From positions 62,001-126,000 of the forward strand of contig NZ_JARVKY010000008.1 in the NCBI RefSeq assembly GCF_029813785.1: 64,000 nt of DNA, given 5' to 3'. The DNA is from Streptomyces sp. DH41. GTDB taxonomy: Bacteria > Actinomycetota > Actinomycetes > Streptomycetales > Streptomycetaceae. The notes under the pieces were generated by a model. The model was given only the letters and a program-made list of their open reading frames with translations, did no database searches and was not told the DNA's origin. Numbering within the stretch: the first letter of the stretch is position 1; every line of letters begins with the position of its first letter. The position numbers and the translations under genes were made by a program. Positions 43,651 through 52,739 of this stretch are shown here, one piece after another.

Positions 43651-43671
43651 AAGGAGGAGTAACTCCTCGTG
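43651..43671 (+). promoter_or_regulatory. Palindrome over the ribosome site of the VirB6-like gene
   Basis: AAGGAGG (43651-43657) is followed by GAGGAGT A ACTCCTC (43654-43668) and the GTG start. The right arm can pair with the ribosome site, so it may hide it in the mRNA. Confidence 0.45.
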
Positions 43672-45036
43672 GGTTTCTGTGATTTCCCCCTGGCGGACAA
43701 ACTGTGCGCCGTCGGCGACGCGGTGGACTTCGCCTCGGACCCGGGCAAAGCCATCGGTGACTGGATGGCGAAGTCCGCCGGTGAACTGGCAGCCGCCGCA
43801 GCCGACCTGGCCGCCGAAGCCGTCAACACCACCACCAAGGTCGATCTGAACGCCGGGTGGTTCCGCGACAACTACGAGATGCTGTTGCCGCTGGGCCTGG
43901 TCCTGCTGGTCGCCACCTTCTGCGCGCAACTGGTCCGGGCCGCCATCAGACGCGACGGGCAAGCCCTTACCCAAGCATTCACGGGCACCGCGTCCGGAGT
44001 CCTGTTCGCCTTCTGCGCCATCGCCCTGACCACAGTCGCCATCGAGGTCGTGGACGCCGTCAGCGACGGCCTGTTCAAAGCCGCACACCTGAACATCGAA
44101 TCGGCCGTGCGCCGCGTGGTGAAGGTCAGCCAAATCGGGGCGCTGTCCGGTCTCGGCTGGCTCGTCCCGGTCGTCACCGGGCTCGGCGCCGCCATCGGCG
44201 CCTTCCTCTACTGGTGCGTGATGATGGTCCGCAAGGTCGGCATCCTCGTCATGGTCACCCTCGCGGTCTTCGCCTCCGCCGGCGGCGGCTGGGAAGTCGC
44301 CCGGCGCTGGCGCAAGGGCTGGATCGAAGCCACCGCCACCCTCGTCGTCTCCAAGCTCCTGATGACCGTCATCTTCGTCCTCGGTATCGCCGCCATGGGC
44401 AAGACCGAAGCCAATGACGGCATCGCCGCGCTCGCCGACGTCATGTCCGGCATCGTGATCATGGTCCTGGTGCTGCTGTGCCCGTACGCCGTCTTCAAAT
44501 TCGTGCACTGGGCGGCCGACGGCACCGACGGCGAGTCCATCCACCGTGCCGGTGGTGCCGGGGCCCAGATCGCCAAGGCGCACGCCGAGAAGGCCGCCCG
44601 CAAGGCCGCCGCAGCCGCGGCCACCGCCGGCACCGGTGGTGCCGCAGCCGGAGCGGGCGCCGCACCGCAGGGTCCCGATGCCGGCGGAGGCTTCCCCGGC
44701 GATGTCGCCGCCAACCCGACCGGCGGTGGCGGAGAAGGCAAAGACGGTGCGCAGGGCGGCGGAACGGGAGGCTCACCCGGCGGTGATGCCGTCAAGTCCG
44801 GCCTGGAGAAGGCCGTCCAGCCCGCGCCGACCAGCGTGTCCGACGACACCAGCGGCCAGGTGGGAGGCAGCCCCGGACCCGGCGGATCCGGCGCAAATGC
44901 CGCGTCCGGCCAGGGCGGCGGATGGCAGACCACTCCGCCGACAACGACACCGCCTCCGCAGGGCGCACCCCCGTCCTCCGGCTCGCAGGACACCGCGTCG
45001 AGCGGGTCGGCTCCGCCGCCTCCGACCGGCCTCTGA
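43669..45036 (+). CDS. VirB6/TrbL-like multi-pass transfer protein
   Basis: The 455-residue protein has about six transmembrane segments between residues 65 and 285 (LLPLGLVLLVATFCAQLVRA; ILVMVTLAVFASAGGGW; GIVIMVLVLLCPYAVFKFV) and a 170-residue Gly/Ala/Pro-rich tail with no fold expected. This is the usual layout of the channel protein in actinobacterial type IV systems. GTG 43669 is set by a strong AAGGAGG. Confidence 0.78.
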   Translation: MGFCDFPLADKLCAVGDAVDFASDPGKAIGDWMAKSAGELAAAAADLAAEAVNTTTKVDLNAGWFRDNYEMLLPLGLVLLVATFCAQLVRAAIRRDGQALTQAFTGTASGVLFAFCAIALTTVAIEVVDAVSDGLFKAAHLNIESAVRRVVKVSQIGALSGLGWLVPVVTGLGAAIGAFLYWCVMMVRKVGILVMVTLAVFASAGGGWEVARRWRKGWIEATATLVVSKLLMTVIFVLGIAAMGKTEANDGIAALADVMSGIVIMVLVLLCPYAVFKFVHWAADGTDGESIHRAGGAGAQIAKAHAEKAARKAAAAAATAGTGGAAAGAGAAPQGPDAGGGFPGDVAANPTGGGGEGKDGAQGGGTGGSPGGDAVKSGLEKAVQPAPTSVSDDTSGQVGGSPGPGGSGANAASGQGGGWQTTPPTTTPPPQGAPPSSGSQDTASSGSAPPPPTGL

Positions 45037-45118
45037 TCCCCCGCCCGACTTTCGGGGACGGGACGTGTACACCACCTCCCGCCCCCGGATTCCACCCGCG
45101 CCTCCAGGATCCGCCCCC

Positions 45119-46591
45119 ATGTCTGATCTTTCTGTCACCCCGGTCACGGTGAAGTTTCCTCACCGGAGCCGCCGCGGCATCCTCCTCGGCCTCTCCCTGC
45201 CCCAGCTCGTCCTCGTCTCTTGCACACTGGCCCTGCTGTTGATGACGGTGATCTCCACCGGGTTGCTCGGCGCCGTTGCCCTGGCACCGCTGTGGGCGGC
45301 ATCCGGTGCACTGGTCGCGATCCGCCGGCATGGCCGTTCCCTCATCGACTGGGCGCCGATCGTCACCCGGTACGCGCACCGCCGCCGTACTGGTCAGACC
45401 CTCTGGCTCGCCCGACCTGTCACCAGGCCCCGGCAGGACGGCGTCCTGCATCTGCCCGGCACCGCCGCTTCCCTCAAAGTCGTCACCCCCGGCGATTCCG
45501 CCAACGGAGCCGCAGCCGTCCACGACCCGCACCAGCAGACCCTGACCGCCATCGCCCGCGTCACCAGCCGTGCCTTCGCCCTCCTCGACCCGGCCACCCA
45601 GAACCACAACGTGAGCAGCTGGGGGCGCGCGCTGGCAGGTATCGCCCGCACCGGGCACGTCGCCACCGTGCAGGTGCTGGAGCGCACCGTGCCCGACAGC
45701 GGTGACACGCTCACCCGCCACTGGACCCAGAACGGGCAGCCCCAGGCTCCCGTCGCCGGACAGATCTACTCCGAGCTGGTCGCCTCGGCCGGCCCGGCCG
45801 CCGCTCCGCACGAGACCTACCTCGCCATCTCCCTCGACCTCAAGGCCGCCCGGCGCCTGATCAACCAGGCCGGCGGAGGGCTGCCCGGGGCGTTCACCGT
45901 CATGGAGCAGACCACCGCCTCCATCGCCCAGGCCGCCCGCAACGCCGGCCTGATGGTCACCGGATGGCTGAGCGCGCGGGAGATCGCCGCCGTCATCCGC
46001 ACCGCCTACGACCCGAAGGCTCTCGCCGCGCTCCAGCAGTGGTCCGAGACCGGCCGCGCTGAGGCCGACCCCGCAGCGGCCGGTCCCGTCGTGCAGTTCG
46101 AGGAGTACGACCGCCTCTCCACCGACAGCGCGCGGCATGCGACGTACTGGGTGGAGAATTGGCCGCGGACCGAGATGGGGGCAGGGTTCCTGCACGGGAT
46201 CATGTTCACGGCCGGCGTGCGCCGCACCCTGTCCCTTGTTTACGTGCCGCAGGGGCTCGAGTCCGCGCTGCGGGACGTCCAGCGCAAGAAGGCCGCGATC
46301 ATCGCCGACGCCAACGAGCGTGCCCGCCGCGGACAGGTCGACTCCGAAGAGGATTCCCTCGAGTACGCCGACGTCAAGACCCGCGAACGCCAGCTCATCG
46401 CCGGGCACGCGGACGTGGCCCTGACCGGCCTGGTCACCGTCACCGCCGAGACCGACGCGCTCCTGGACGCCGCCTGCGCACAGATCGAGACCCACGCCGT
46501 CACTTCCGGAGTCGATCTCCGCAGGCTCAACTACCAGCAGCCGGACGCCTTCGCCCTCTCCGCGCTCCCACTCGCCCGCACCGCCCTGTGA
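45119..46591 (+). CDS. SCO6880-type transfer protein
   Basis: The 490-residue protein has two N-terminal membrane segments (PQLVLVSCTLALLLMTVIST; LLGAVALAPLWAASGALVAI), a PrgI-like start, then a long soluble part (residues 90-490) with VirB4-N-terminal character (AIARVTSRAFALLDPATQNH; TVTAETDALLDAACAQIETH). This matches the SCO6880 family that precedes VirB4-like ATPases in Streptomyces elements. No Walker motif is present, so the ATPase function lies with the later gene. Confidence 0.8.
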   Translation: MSDLSVTPVTVKFPHRSRRGILLGLSLPQLVLVSCTLALLLMTVISTGLLGAVALAPLWAASGALVAIRRHGRSLIDWAPIVTRYAHRRRTGQTLWLARPVTRPRQDGVLHLPGTAASLKVVTPGDSANGAAAVHDPHQQTLTAIARVTSRAFALLDPATQNHNVSSWGRALAGIARTGHVATVQVLERTVPDSGDTLTRHWTQNGQPQAPVAGQIYSELVASAGPAAAPHETYLAISLDLKAARRLINQAGGGLPGAFTVMEQTTASIAQAARNAGLMVTGWLSAREIAAVIRTAYDPKALAALQQWSETGRAEADPAAAGPVVQFEEYDRLSTDSARHATYWVENWPRTEMGAGFLHGIMFTAGVRRTLSLVYVPQGLESALRDVQRKKAAIIADANERARRGQVDSEEDSLEYADVKTRERQLIAGHADVALTGLVTVTAETDALLDAACAQIETHAVTSGVDLRRLNYQQPDAFALSALPLARTAL

Positions 46592-46601
46592 ACCAGCAGT
46601 T

Positions 46602-46748
46602 CCCGTGCACGCCCTGGCCCACTGCACTCCGGATCACCCGCGACGGGACGCCCGTCGCCGCCCTGCCTACCGGCAGGAAGGACCATCCCCTTTGACCTCT
46701 CCCCCGCGCCCCGACGACGCGCACCCCTACCTCCGCGCCGCGAGCGCC
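46602..46748 (+). repeat. Direct repeat copy 1 of about 147 bp
   Basis: This segment recurs at 49981-50126 with few differences. It covers the ribosome site and the first ~18 codons of the gene starting at 46692. The two copies flank the VirB4-like gene and two others. Confidence 0.75.
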
Positions 46749-47153
46749 GGCGTCCGCCACCACACACGCGCCCTGGCGCCGCCGGACGCAGACCCGCCCC
46801 GGCCCGTGGGCCGGGTGCACCTCGACGTACTGCACGCCCACCTCACCTCCCTGCTCCAGCTCCTGGACCGGCTCGCCAACCACACCCGGCCCCCTCACCC
46901 GGCCGCCGGACGCCACCTGGCCACCGCCCACACCAGGCTCTGGCAGGCCACCACCGAAGTCCACGCCGCCTTCCACCTGCTGCCCGGCACACCCCAGGCC
47001 GACGCCGAGACCAGCGCCTGTCATCCGGAACGGCTCCCCGAGGGCCCGCCCGTGCTCACGATCTGCCAACGCCACCTCGCCGCCGGACACGTCGTCCGCC
47101 GCAAGACCACCCCCACCGACCTCCGCCCGCATGCCACGGCCTGCGTGCGATGA
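46692..47153 (+). CDS. Helical His/Leu-rich protein, possibly DUF6238-like
   Basis: TTG 46692 follows AAGGA; a longer frame from 46605 lies in the repeat and lacks a ribosome site. The 153 residues include VHLDVLHAHLTSLLQLLDRL and LATAHTRLWQATTEVHAAFH, a helical pattern with regular histidines. I recall a similar small family next to SCO6880-type genes but cannot confirm the name. It may belong to the transfer apparatus. Confidence 0.55.
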   Translation: MTSPPRPDDAHPYLRAASAGVRHHTRALAPPDADPPRPVGRVHLDVLHAHLTSLLQLLDRLANHTRPPHPAAGRHLATAHTRLWQATTEVHAAFHLLPGTPQADAETSACHPERLPEGPPVLTICQRHLAAGHVVRRKTTPTDLRPHATACVR

Positions 47154-47181
47154 GCACCACCCGCAGAATCGAGGGCCCCCG

Positions 47182-48696
47182 ATGAGCCACCGGCCCGCCC
47201 GTCGCGCCCGCCGCGCGTCCGCCAGCCCGCTGTTCACCCCCCACGGCACCGACCGCGCCAGCCGCAAGGCCGCCCGCCGCCAGCTCGCCGAGGCCGCCGC
47301 CAAAGCTCGCGCCGAAGCCAGCGCCCACCAGAGCGAAAGCACCCGCCCCGAGCAGCAGATGCCCGTCCCGCTCTACCCACCGAGCGGACGCCCCGGTCCC
47401 GCCTCCGCCCGCGGGAACCGGCTGAAGCTCCCCGCCCACCGCATGACCACCGCCGTCGCGGCCGGCGCCTATCCCTTCCTCGCCGAAGGCGGACTCGGCG
47501 CCGAGGGCATCTACATCGGCCGCGACGTCCACGCCGAGGCGTCATTCGTCTTCGACCCGTTCGCGCTGTACGGCAAGGTCGAGGGGTTCACCAACCCGAA
47601 CCTGCTGCTCGCCGGCGTGATCGGCCAGGGCAAGAGCGCGCTGGCCAAGTCTTTCGCGCTGCGGTCGGTCGCCTTCGGGTACCGCGTCTACGTCCCGTGT
47701 GACCCGAAGGGCGAGTGGACGCCGGTGGCCGAAGCCCTCGGCGGCCGGTCCGTCGCCCTCGGTCCCGGACTGCCCGGACGCCTGAACCCCCTGGACGCAG
47801 CCCCGCGCCCGGACAGCGTGGCCGAGGCCGACTGGGTCGGCGAGATCCGCAAGCGGCGCCTGCTCCTGCTCGGCTCCCTGGCCCGGACCGTCCTGGGCCG
47901 GGACCTGATGCCCATGGAGCACACCGCCCTGGACGTCGCCCTCGACGCCGTCGTCACCCGCGCCACCGACACACACCGCACCCCGCTCCTCGGCGACATC
48001 GCCGCCACCCTCAACAACCCGACCGACCTCGATGAGGCCGCCGGGATGATGTCGGGCCAGCTCGGCGACGCAGCCCGCGACCTGGCCCACGCCATGCGGC
48101 GCCTGGTCCACGGCGACCTGGCCGGCATGTTCGACGCCCCCTCCACCGTCGCCTTCGATCCGAATGCGCCGATGCTCACCATCGACCTGTCCCGCCTCGG
48201 CGGCTCCGGGGACGACACCGCCCTCGTCCTCGCGATGACCTGCGCGAGCGCCTGGATGGAATCCGCCCTTTCCGACCCCGGCGGCGGCCGGCGCTGGATC
48301 GTGTACGACGAGGCATGGCGCCTGATGCGGCACGTCGGCCTGCTCCAGCGCATGCAAGCCCAATGGAAGCTCTCCCGCGGCCTCGGCATCGCCAACCTCA
48401 TGGTGATCCACCGGCTGTCCGACCTGCTCACCGCTGGCGACGCCGGATCACAGGGGCGCGCCCTGGCCGAGGGCCTCTTGGCGGACTGCTCCACCCGGAT
48501 CATCTACCGCCAGGAGACCGACCAGCTCCACGCCGCAGCCTCCCTGCTCGGCCTGACCTCCGTCGAGATGGACGCCATCGCCCACCTCAACCGAGGGCGC
48601 GGATTGTGGAAAGTCGCAGGTCGGAGCTTCATCGTGCAGCACCTCCTGCACAGCCACGAATTGGCGCTCTTCGATACCGACGCCCGTATGCACTGA
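47182..48696 (+). CDS. VirB4-like transfer ATPase
   Basis: The 504-residue protein carries Walker A GVIGQGKSAL near residue 155, Walker B RRWIVYDEAW near residue 372, and a later MVIHRLSDLLTAGD motif typical of VirB4/TraE ATPases. The first 80 residues are basic and disordered. It powers assembly of the channel or substrate movement at the inner membrane. GAGGG precedes ATG 47182. This is a compact form lacking the N-terminal domain, which the SCO6880-type protein may supply. Confidence 0.88.
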   Translation: MSHRPARRARRASASPLFTPHGTDRASRKAARRQLAEAAAKARAEASAHQSESTRPEQQMPVPLYPPSGRPGPASARGNRLKLPAHRMTTAVAAGAYPFLAEGGLGAEGIYIGRDVHAEASFVFDPFALYGKVEGFTNPNLLLAGVIGQGKSALAKSFALRSVAFGYRVYVPCDPKGEWTPVAEALGGRSVALGPGLPGRLNPLDAAPRPDSVAEADWVGEIRKRRLLLLGSLARTVLGRDLMPMEHTALDVALDAVVTRATDTHRTPLLGDIAATLNNPTDLDEAAGMMSGQLGDAARDLAHAMRRLVHGDLAGMFDAPSTVAFDPNAPMLTIDLSRLGGSGDDTALVLAMTCASAWMESALSDPGGGRRWIVYDEAWRLMRHVGLLQRMQAQWKLSRGLGIANLMVIHRLSDLLTAGDAGSQGRALAEGLLADCSTRIIYRQETDQLHAAASLLGLTSVEMDAIAHLNRGRGLWKVAGRSFIVQHLLHSHELALFDTDARMH

Positions 48697-48710
48697 GGAG
48701 CAAAAGGCCC

Positions 48711-49319
48711 GTGAAGCCCGATTTCCAACGCGACCTGATACCGCGCGACGACGCGCTCCACCTTATCGGCGCACTCAACGCCATGAAGGACAAACTGCAC
48801 GACGCCGCCCAGCGGTGGGAGCTGCTCGACGAGAACGGGCACGTTCCGGCCGCGCCGTCCTACACCGCGCTGCTCCAGCACGCCACCGACGCGCAGGACC
48901 TCTCCCGCGATGTCCTCCGCCTGGCCGACGCCTTCGCCCGGAGCCCTCACCACACCACCCGGACCGGCCGGACCGTCCTGAAGCAACTCGCCTCGGCGGC
49001 AACCATCTCCAGCCACGCAGCCCCGCACTTCATCGAGACCGCGGAGAACGCCCTGGCCCTGCCCCGGACCACCGACCCCACCGACCCCACCGACCCCACC
49101 GACCCCACCGACCCCACCGACCGGCACTACCTCACGAATCGCATGGTCATCGACCACGCCTCAGCGCGCGCTTTTCTACGGCGTGCCTCGGAGTCCCTTC
49201 GCGACGCAGCCAAGGAACTCGACGACCACCTCGGCGTCCAGCGCTTCCTTGCGCCTCTGACCCGCCGGGAGGGACCGCCGGAGCCTCCGCCGTCCCGGCC
49301 TGGCGGTCTCCACCGCTGA
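48711..49319 (+). CDS. Helical protein with a (DPT)n tract
   Basis: GAGGAG precedes GTG 48711 by 12 bases, 15 bp after the VirB4-like gene. The 202 residues are helical (ALHLIGALNAMKDKLHDAAQ; LSRDVLRLADAFA; SARAFLRRASESLRDAAKEL), broken by a DPTDPTDPT run. Not recognised; probably the last gene of the transfer operon. Confidence 0.6.
   Translation: MKPDFQRDLIPRDDALHLIGALNAMKDKLHDAAQRWELLDENGHVPAAPSYTALLQHATDAQDLSRDVLRLADAFARSPHHTTRTGRTVLKQLASAATISSHAAPHFIETAENALALPRTTDPTDPTDPTDPTDPTDRHYLTNRMVIDHASARAFLRRASESLRDAAKELDDHLGVQRFLAPLTRREGPPEPPPSRPGGLHR
49074..49118 (+). repeat. Five perfect copies of GACCCCACC
   Basis: The 9-bp unit repeats five times in frame, encoding Asp-Pro-Thr. Slippage would change length without a frameshift. 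Confidence 0.85.
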
Positions 49320-49364
49320 CCGCACCAGAGCCGTGAACTGTTCGTGTAACAGATCGCCACCCCG

Positions 49365-49961
49365 GTGCAGTCCGCCCGCCACGACCTGCAGCCCGCACCA
49401 GCCCCGAAGGACTCCTGCATCATCCCCCGCGACCCAGACTTCGATCTCTACGACAACGTCGGCCGCGACGCCGACCAGATCCATGCCGCCCGGTACAACC
49501 TCGCCACCCGCGGCGACTTGAAGCGGTGGGCACGACGTGACGCACAGCCCTTCCGCGCCGCGTACCCCCTACTCGACCAGCCCTGGCCAGCGCCCGACCT
49601 CACCCCGTACCTGGACGCCCTCGCCGCAGCTCAGACCTCGGCGGAGATCGACGCGGTCACCGACCACGTCCTGGACGCCGCCGAACCCGCACTGCGCGCC
49701 CTGAGTGACTACCTCGTCGCCGCCGCCCGCTGGAAGCAGGAGAACCGCCACGCGGCCAAGGGATCGCCTTCGCACCTGCTGATGACAGCGGCCAGCCGGG
49801 CGCTGTCCGCCCTCGCTCTCGCCGACGAAGCCGGTCTGAACAGGCTGCGCGCCGCCTATGACCCGGCCCCTGCCCCCACAGCGTCGGCCGACGCCTCGCG
49901 TGGAGCTACCGCGAGCTTGCCGCCCGCTCCTCCCTCCACCGGCCCCGGGCCTCGCCGTTAG
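49365..49961 (+). CDS. Helical protein of unknown function
   Basis: The 198 residues contain PDFDLYDNVGRDADQIHAAR and a helical middle (LDALAAAQTSAEIDAVTDHVLDAAEP; LLMTAASRALSALALADEAG). GTG 49365 has no clear ribosome site, so the start is uncertain. No family is recognised. Confidence 0.5.
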   Translation: MQSARHDLQPAPAPKDSCIIPRDPDFDLYDNVGRDADQIHAARYNLATRGDLKRWARRDAQPFRAAYPLLDQPWPAPDLTPYLDALAAAQTSAEIDAVTDHVLDAAEPALRALSDYLVAAARWKQENRHAAKGSPSHLLMTAASRALSALALADEAGLNRLRAAYDPAPAPTASADASRGATASLPPAPPSTGPGPRR

Positions 49962-50069
49962 CTCTTCTCCATCGGTCGTGCCCGTGCGCGCCCTGACCCA
50001 CTGCACTCCGGATCACTCCGACGCCACAGCCGTCGCCGCTCTGCCCGCCGGCAGGAAGGATCACACCCT

Positions 50070-50156
50070 TTGACCTCTCCCCCGCGCCCCGACGACCCGC
50101 ACGCCTACCTCCGGGCCGCAAGCGGCGGCAGCCGCAGGAGGAGCCATGGCCGCTGA
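50070..50156 (+). pseudogene. Truncated duplicate of the 46692 gene start
   Basis: Repeat copy 2 (49981-50126) brings the same ribosome site and TTG start as at 46692. After LTSPPRPDD...YLRAAS the frame runs into unrelated DNA and stops after 28 codons. The AGGAGGAG at its end serves the next gene. It is a duplicated 5' end, not a full gene. Confidence 0.65.
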
Positions 50157-50691
50157 CGAAACGAGAACCCCGGAACCCGGCCAGGTACCGCTCGCGCCGC
50201 TGCCCGACCACCGCAACGTGCACACGCCGTGGTGGCAGGAGCTGTGGCGTCGCCACGCACACGTCATCACGCCGCTTCGGGCACGCGGACTGCAGTGCGA
50301 CATCGAATTCGGCCTCAGCACCTACAACGTGCGCGTCTCGCTCCCCGACGACAGCTACCTGGTCATCAGTCCGCCGCACGACCCGCCCTCCGAGCGACCG
50401 CCCGGAGACCCGGAGGGCTGGATCGCCACTCGCGAGCACCCCGACGACCAGATGCTGTTCGAGGTCATCTACGACTCGGCGCCCTCCAACGATCCCAGTG
50501 CTCCCCAGCGGTCCGAAGCCCGCCACGGCGGCAGCGCCCAACCTCTGATCGAGGCGATCGACCACCGCCTCGCCCAGCTCGGGCTGCTACCGCACCCCGT
50601 CTTGCCCCACGAAAACTCACACGTGCCCCCAGCCCGGGCCCTCCCGCCGGCATCGCCGAAAGCCGCCCCACCGGCCAGGCGCACTCCCTGA
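50146..50691 (+). CDS. Unknown 181-residue protein
   Basis: AGGAGGAG lies just before ATG 50146. The middle (QELWRRHAHVITPLRARGLQ, then NVRVSLPDDSYLVISPPHD) looks like a small alpha/beta domain; the C-terminus is Pro-rich. Not recognised. Confidence 0.55.
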   Translation: MAADETRTPEPGQVPLAPLPDHRNVHTPWWQELWRRHAHVITPLRARGLQCDIEFGLSTYNVRVSLPDDSYLVISPPHDPPSERPPGDPEGWIATREHPDDQMLFEVIYDSAPSNDPSAPQRSEARHGGSAQPLIEAIDHRLAQLGLLPHPVLPHENSHVPPARALPPASPKAAPPARRTP

Positions 50692-50721
50692 TTCCTTCCC
50701 CCGCGAACCCTTGGAGCCTCC

Positions 50722-51777
50722 ATCCGCACCGCCCGCCGTACCCTGCCGCTGATCACCGGCGCCGCCTGCCTCACCCTGGCCCTCACCGGCTGCTCCGGCG
50801 AAGACGGCCCCGCCCAGGCCCGGCAGACGCCCAGCGCCAGCACCGCCCCGAAGCCCGCGCCCGCTCTCAGCACCGCCCAGGCCCGCGACGTCATCACCCG
50901 CTATTCCAAGATCAACAACGAGGCCAACGCCGACCGCGACCGGCGCCTCCTCGACACCGTCGAGGACGGACCGCTGTACGCGATGTCCGTCTCGGACTAC
51001 ACCGAGACCGAAGGGCTTCCCGCCAAGGACCGCGAGCCGTATGAGGCGTGGTCCTACGACCTCGCCAGCGCCAAGCTGTACATCCCCCGCCTGGCTTCCG
51101 GGCAGGACCGCTGGTTCGCTGCCGCCCTCTCCAGCGAGAAGGGCAAGCCCCCCTCCCGCCTGGCCGTGTTCGCCGAACAGCCCCAGCACAAGCGCTGGGA
51201 GATGGTGTCCGTCGTCGACCTGGACAGCCAGAAGCTGCCCGACGTCGCCCTGGACCGCGAGGGATACGCGACGGCCGTCGCCGCCACCGGCAACAAGCAG
51301 CTGGCCGCCGACGCCGACCTGCTGCGTACTGCCGTGCTGGACAACTTCACCACCGGAGGCACGAACACCGGAAGCAAGGTGTTCGCGCCGACCAAGGCCA
51401 GCAAGCGGCAGGTCAAGGTCAACAGCGATGCCGCAACACGCTTCGGCGACAAGGGCACCAGCGTCTTCGACGGAGCCGACAACCGCTTCACGGACGCCTA
51501 CGCCCTCAAGACGGCAGACGGCGGCGCGCTGGTCCTCTTCTCCCACACGCACACCCAGACCGACGCCGTCGCGCACTCCGGCCTGCAGATCAACCCCGGC
51601 AAGGAAGACCGGGCCTGGCTCCACGACGTGCCCCGCATGTCCATCCGGTACACGTTCGTGTGCAACGACGCCGCCACCGTCCCCGCGAAGGCCGAGCCCA
51701 CCCGCCTGATCGGCTACGCCTGCGCCCGCACCGACGCCTCCGGCCCCCCGGTCCCCTCCTGGTCACACCGCGCGTAG
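50722..51777 (+). CDS. Lipoprotein with an apparent ATC start
   Basis: A lipoprotein signal is clear: IRTARRTLPLITGAACLTLA then LTGC. There is no ATG, GTG or TTG between the preceding in-frame stop (50689) and this signal; the first plausible start is ATC 50722, 5 bases after GGAG. The 351-residue precursor has two mixed alpha/beta regions (ARDVITRYSKINNEANADR; GALVLFSHTHTQTDAV). The function is not recognised; a surface role in the element is likely. Confidence 0.6.
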   Translation: MRTARRTLPLITGAACLTLALTGCSGEDGPAQARQTPSASTAPKPAPALSTAQARDVITRYSKINNEANADRDRRLLDTVEDGPLYAMSVSDYTETEGLPAKDREPYEAWSYDLASAKLYIPRLASGQDRWFAAALSSEKGKPPSRLAVFAEQPQHKRWEMVSVVDLDSQKLPDVALDREGYATAVAATGNKQLAADADLLRTAVLDNFTTGGTNTGSKVFAPTKASKRQVKVNSDAATRFGDKGTSVFDGADNRFTDAYALKTADGGALVLFSHTHTQTDAVAHSGLQINPGKEDRAWLHDVPRMSIRYTFVCNDAATVPAKAEPTRLIGYACARTDASGPPVPSWSHRA

Positions 51778-51848
51778 CTGCACCCGCCCGCCACTTCGAC
51801 GGCCACCGAGGACATCCCCCGGCCCCCCTGCTCGCTCCGGAGAACTCC

Positions 51849-52739
51849 CTGTCCACACACTCCTTCATCGCCCGCCCCACCGCCGGCACGGGGTACAGCG
51901 GCATCCACGTCCAGCTCGACGGCGTGCCCAGCAACCACCTCCCGCTCCTCCTGGCCGCCTACCAGTACAAGTTCGGACGCGACATCGAGGCCATGGCCCA
52001 GCACCTCATCGACGACATCGCCGTCGGCTGGGACGAACTCGGCACCGATCTCCTCGACGGCGCCCCGCCCACGCTCGTGGCCGCGCTGACCGGCGGCGAA
52101 CACTGGCCCAGCCGGACCCTCGATCACCTGATCACTCCGGACGGCTCGCCCCCGGTGCGCATGACGGTCACCGCCACAACCGCCGGCGAACTGGGCATGC
52201 CGTGGGGCTACATCCTGCATCCGCAGGGCATCGAAGTGATCAGCATGGCTCACACAGGCACGGGCCCCCTCGTGGCCTGGGACACCGACCCCAGCACCCC
52301 CTTCAGCGACCACCCGGCGCACTGGCCCGCCATCACCACACGCCGGTCGCCCAACACCTCCGCGCACCGCGCGCCCGCCGCTGCCCGCTGCCGGTGCAGC
52401 GCCGACCGGGCCCCGCACGGCTGCCCGCCGCTGACCCTCACCGCTCTCACTGCCGGAGACTTCCCTGCCCGCTCCCCTGATTACGGTCGTCATCGCCACC
52501 CGCCTGCGCGACGACCGCCTCGACTACCTGACCGCCATGCACGCCAGCCTCACCCGGCAGTCCGTGCCGTGGGAGGCCGTGATCGCGCTCGACGGCGCCT
52601 CGCCGGACCGCCTGCCGGCCCCGCTCGCGCAGGATCCCCGGGTCCGCACGCTGGCCCTGCCCCGGCCGGTCGGCGCTGCCTGTGCCCGCAACCTCGCTCT
52701 CACCCACGTCCGTACCCGCTACGTCAACTGGGCGGATGA
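51849..52739 (+). CDS. Unknown plasmid-type protein with an apparent CTG start
   Basis: The conserved-looking part is SGIHVQLDGVPSNHLPLLLA, YQYKFGRDIEAMAQHLIDDI, VGWDELGTDLL and LDHLITPDGSPPVRMTVTAT. CTG 51849 follows GGAG by 6 bases and no canonical start fits before it. The frame continues to 52739, overlapping the next gene by about 270 bp; the residues after about position 206 look like the shadow of that gene, so a stop may have been lost. Confidence 0.5.
   Translation: MSTHSFIARPTAGTGYSGIHVQLDGVPSNHLPLLLAAYQYKFGRDIEAMAQHLIDDIAVGWDELGTDLLDGAPPTLVAALTGGEHWPSRTLDHLITPDGSPPVRMTVTATTAGELGMPWGYILHPQGIEVISMAHTGTGPLVAWDTDPSTPFSDHPAHWPAITTRRSPNTSAHRAPAAARCRCSADRAPHGCPPLTLTALTAGDFPARSPDYGRHRHPPARRPPRLPDRHARQPHPAVRAVGGRDRARRRLAGPPAGPARAGSPGPHAGPAPAGRRCLCPQPRSHPRPYPLRQLGG

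Noticed and set aside
44546..45118. N-terminal extension of the SCO6880-type gene
   Set aside because: It overlaps the tail of the VirB6-like gene and encodes Arg/Pro-rich shadow sequence; ATG 45119 fits the family start.
49083..49118. CRISPR-like short repeats
   Set aside because: The GACCCCACC units are contiguous, without spacers, and encode a DPT tract in a gene.
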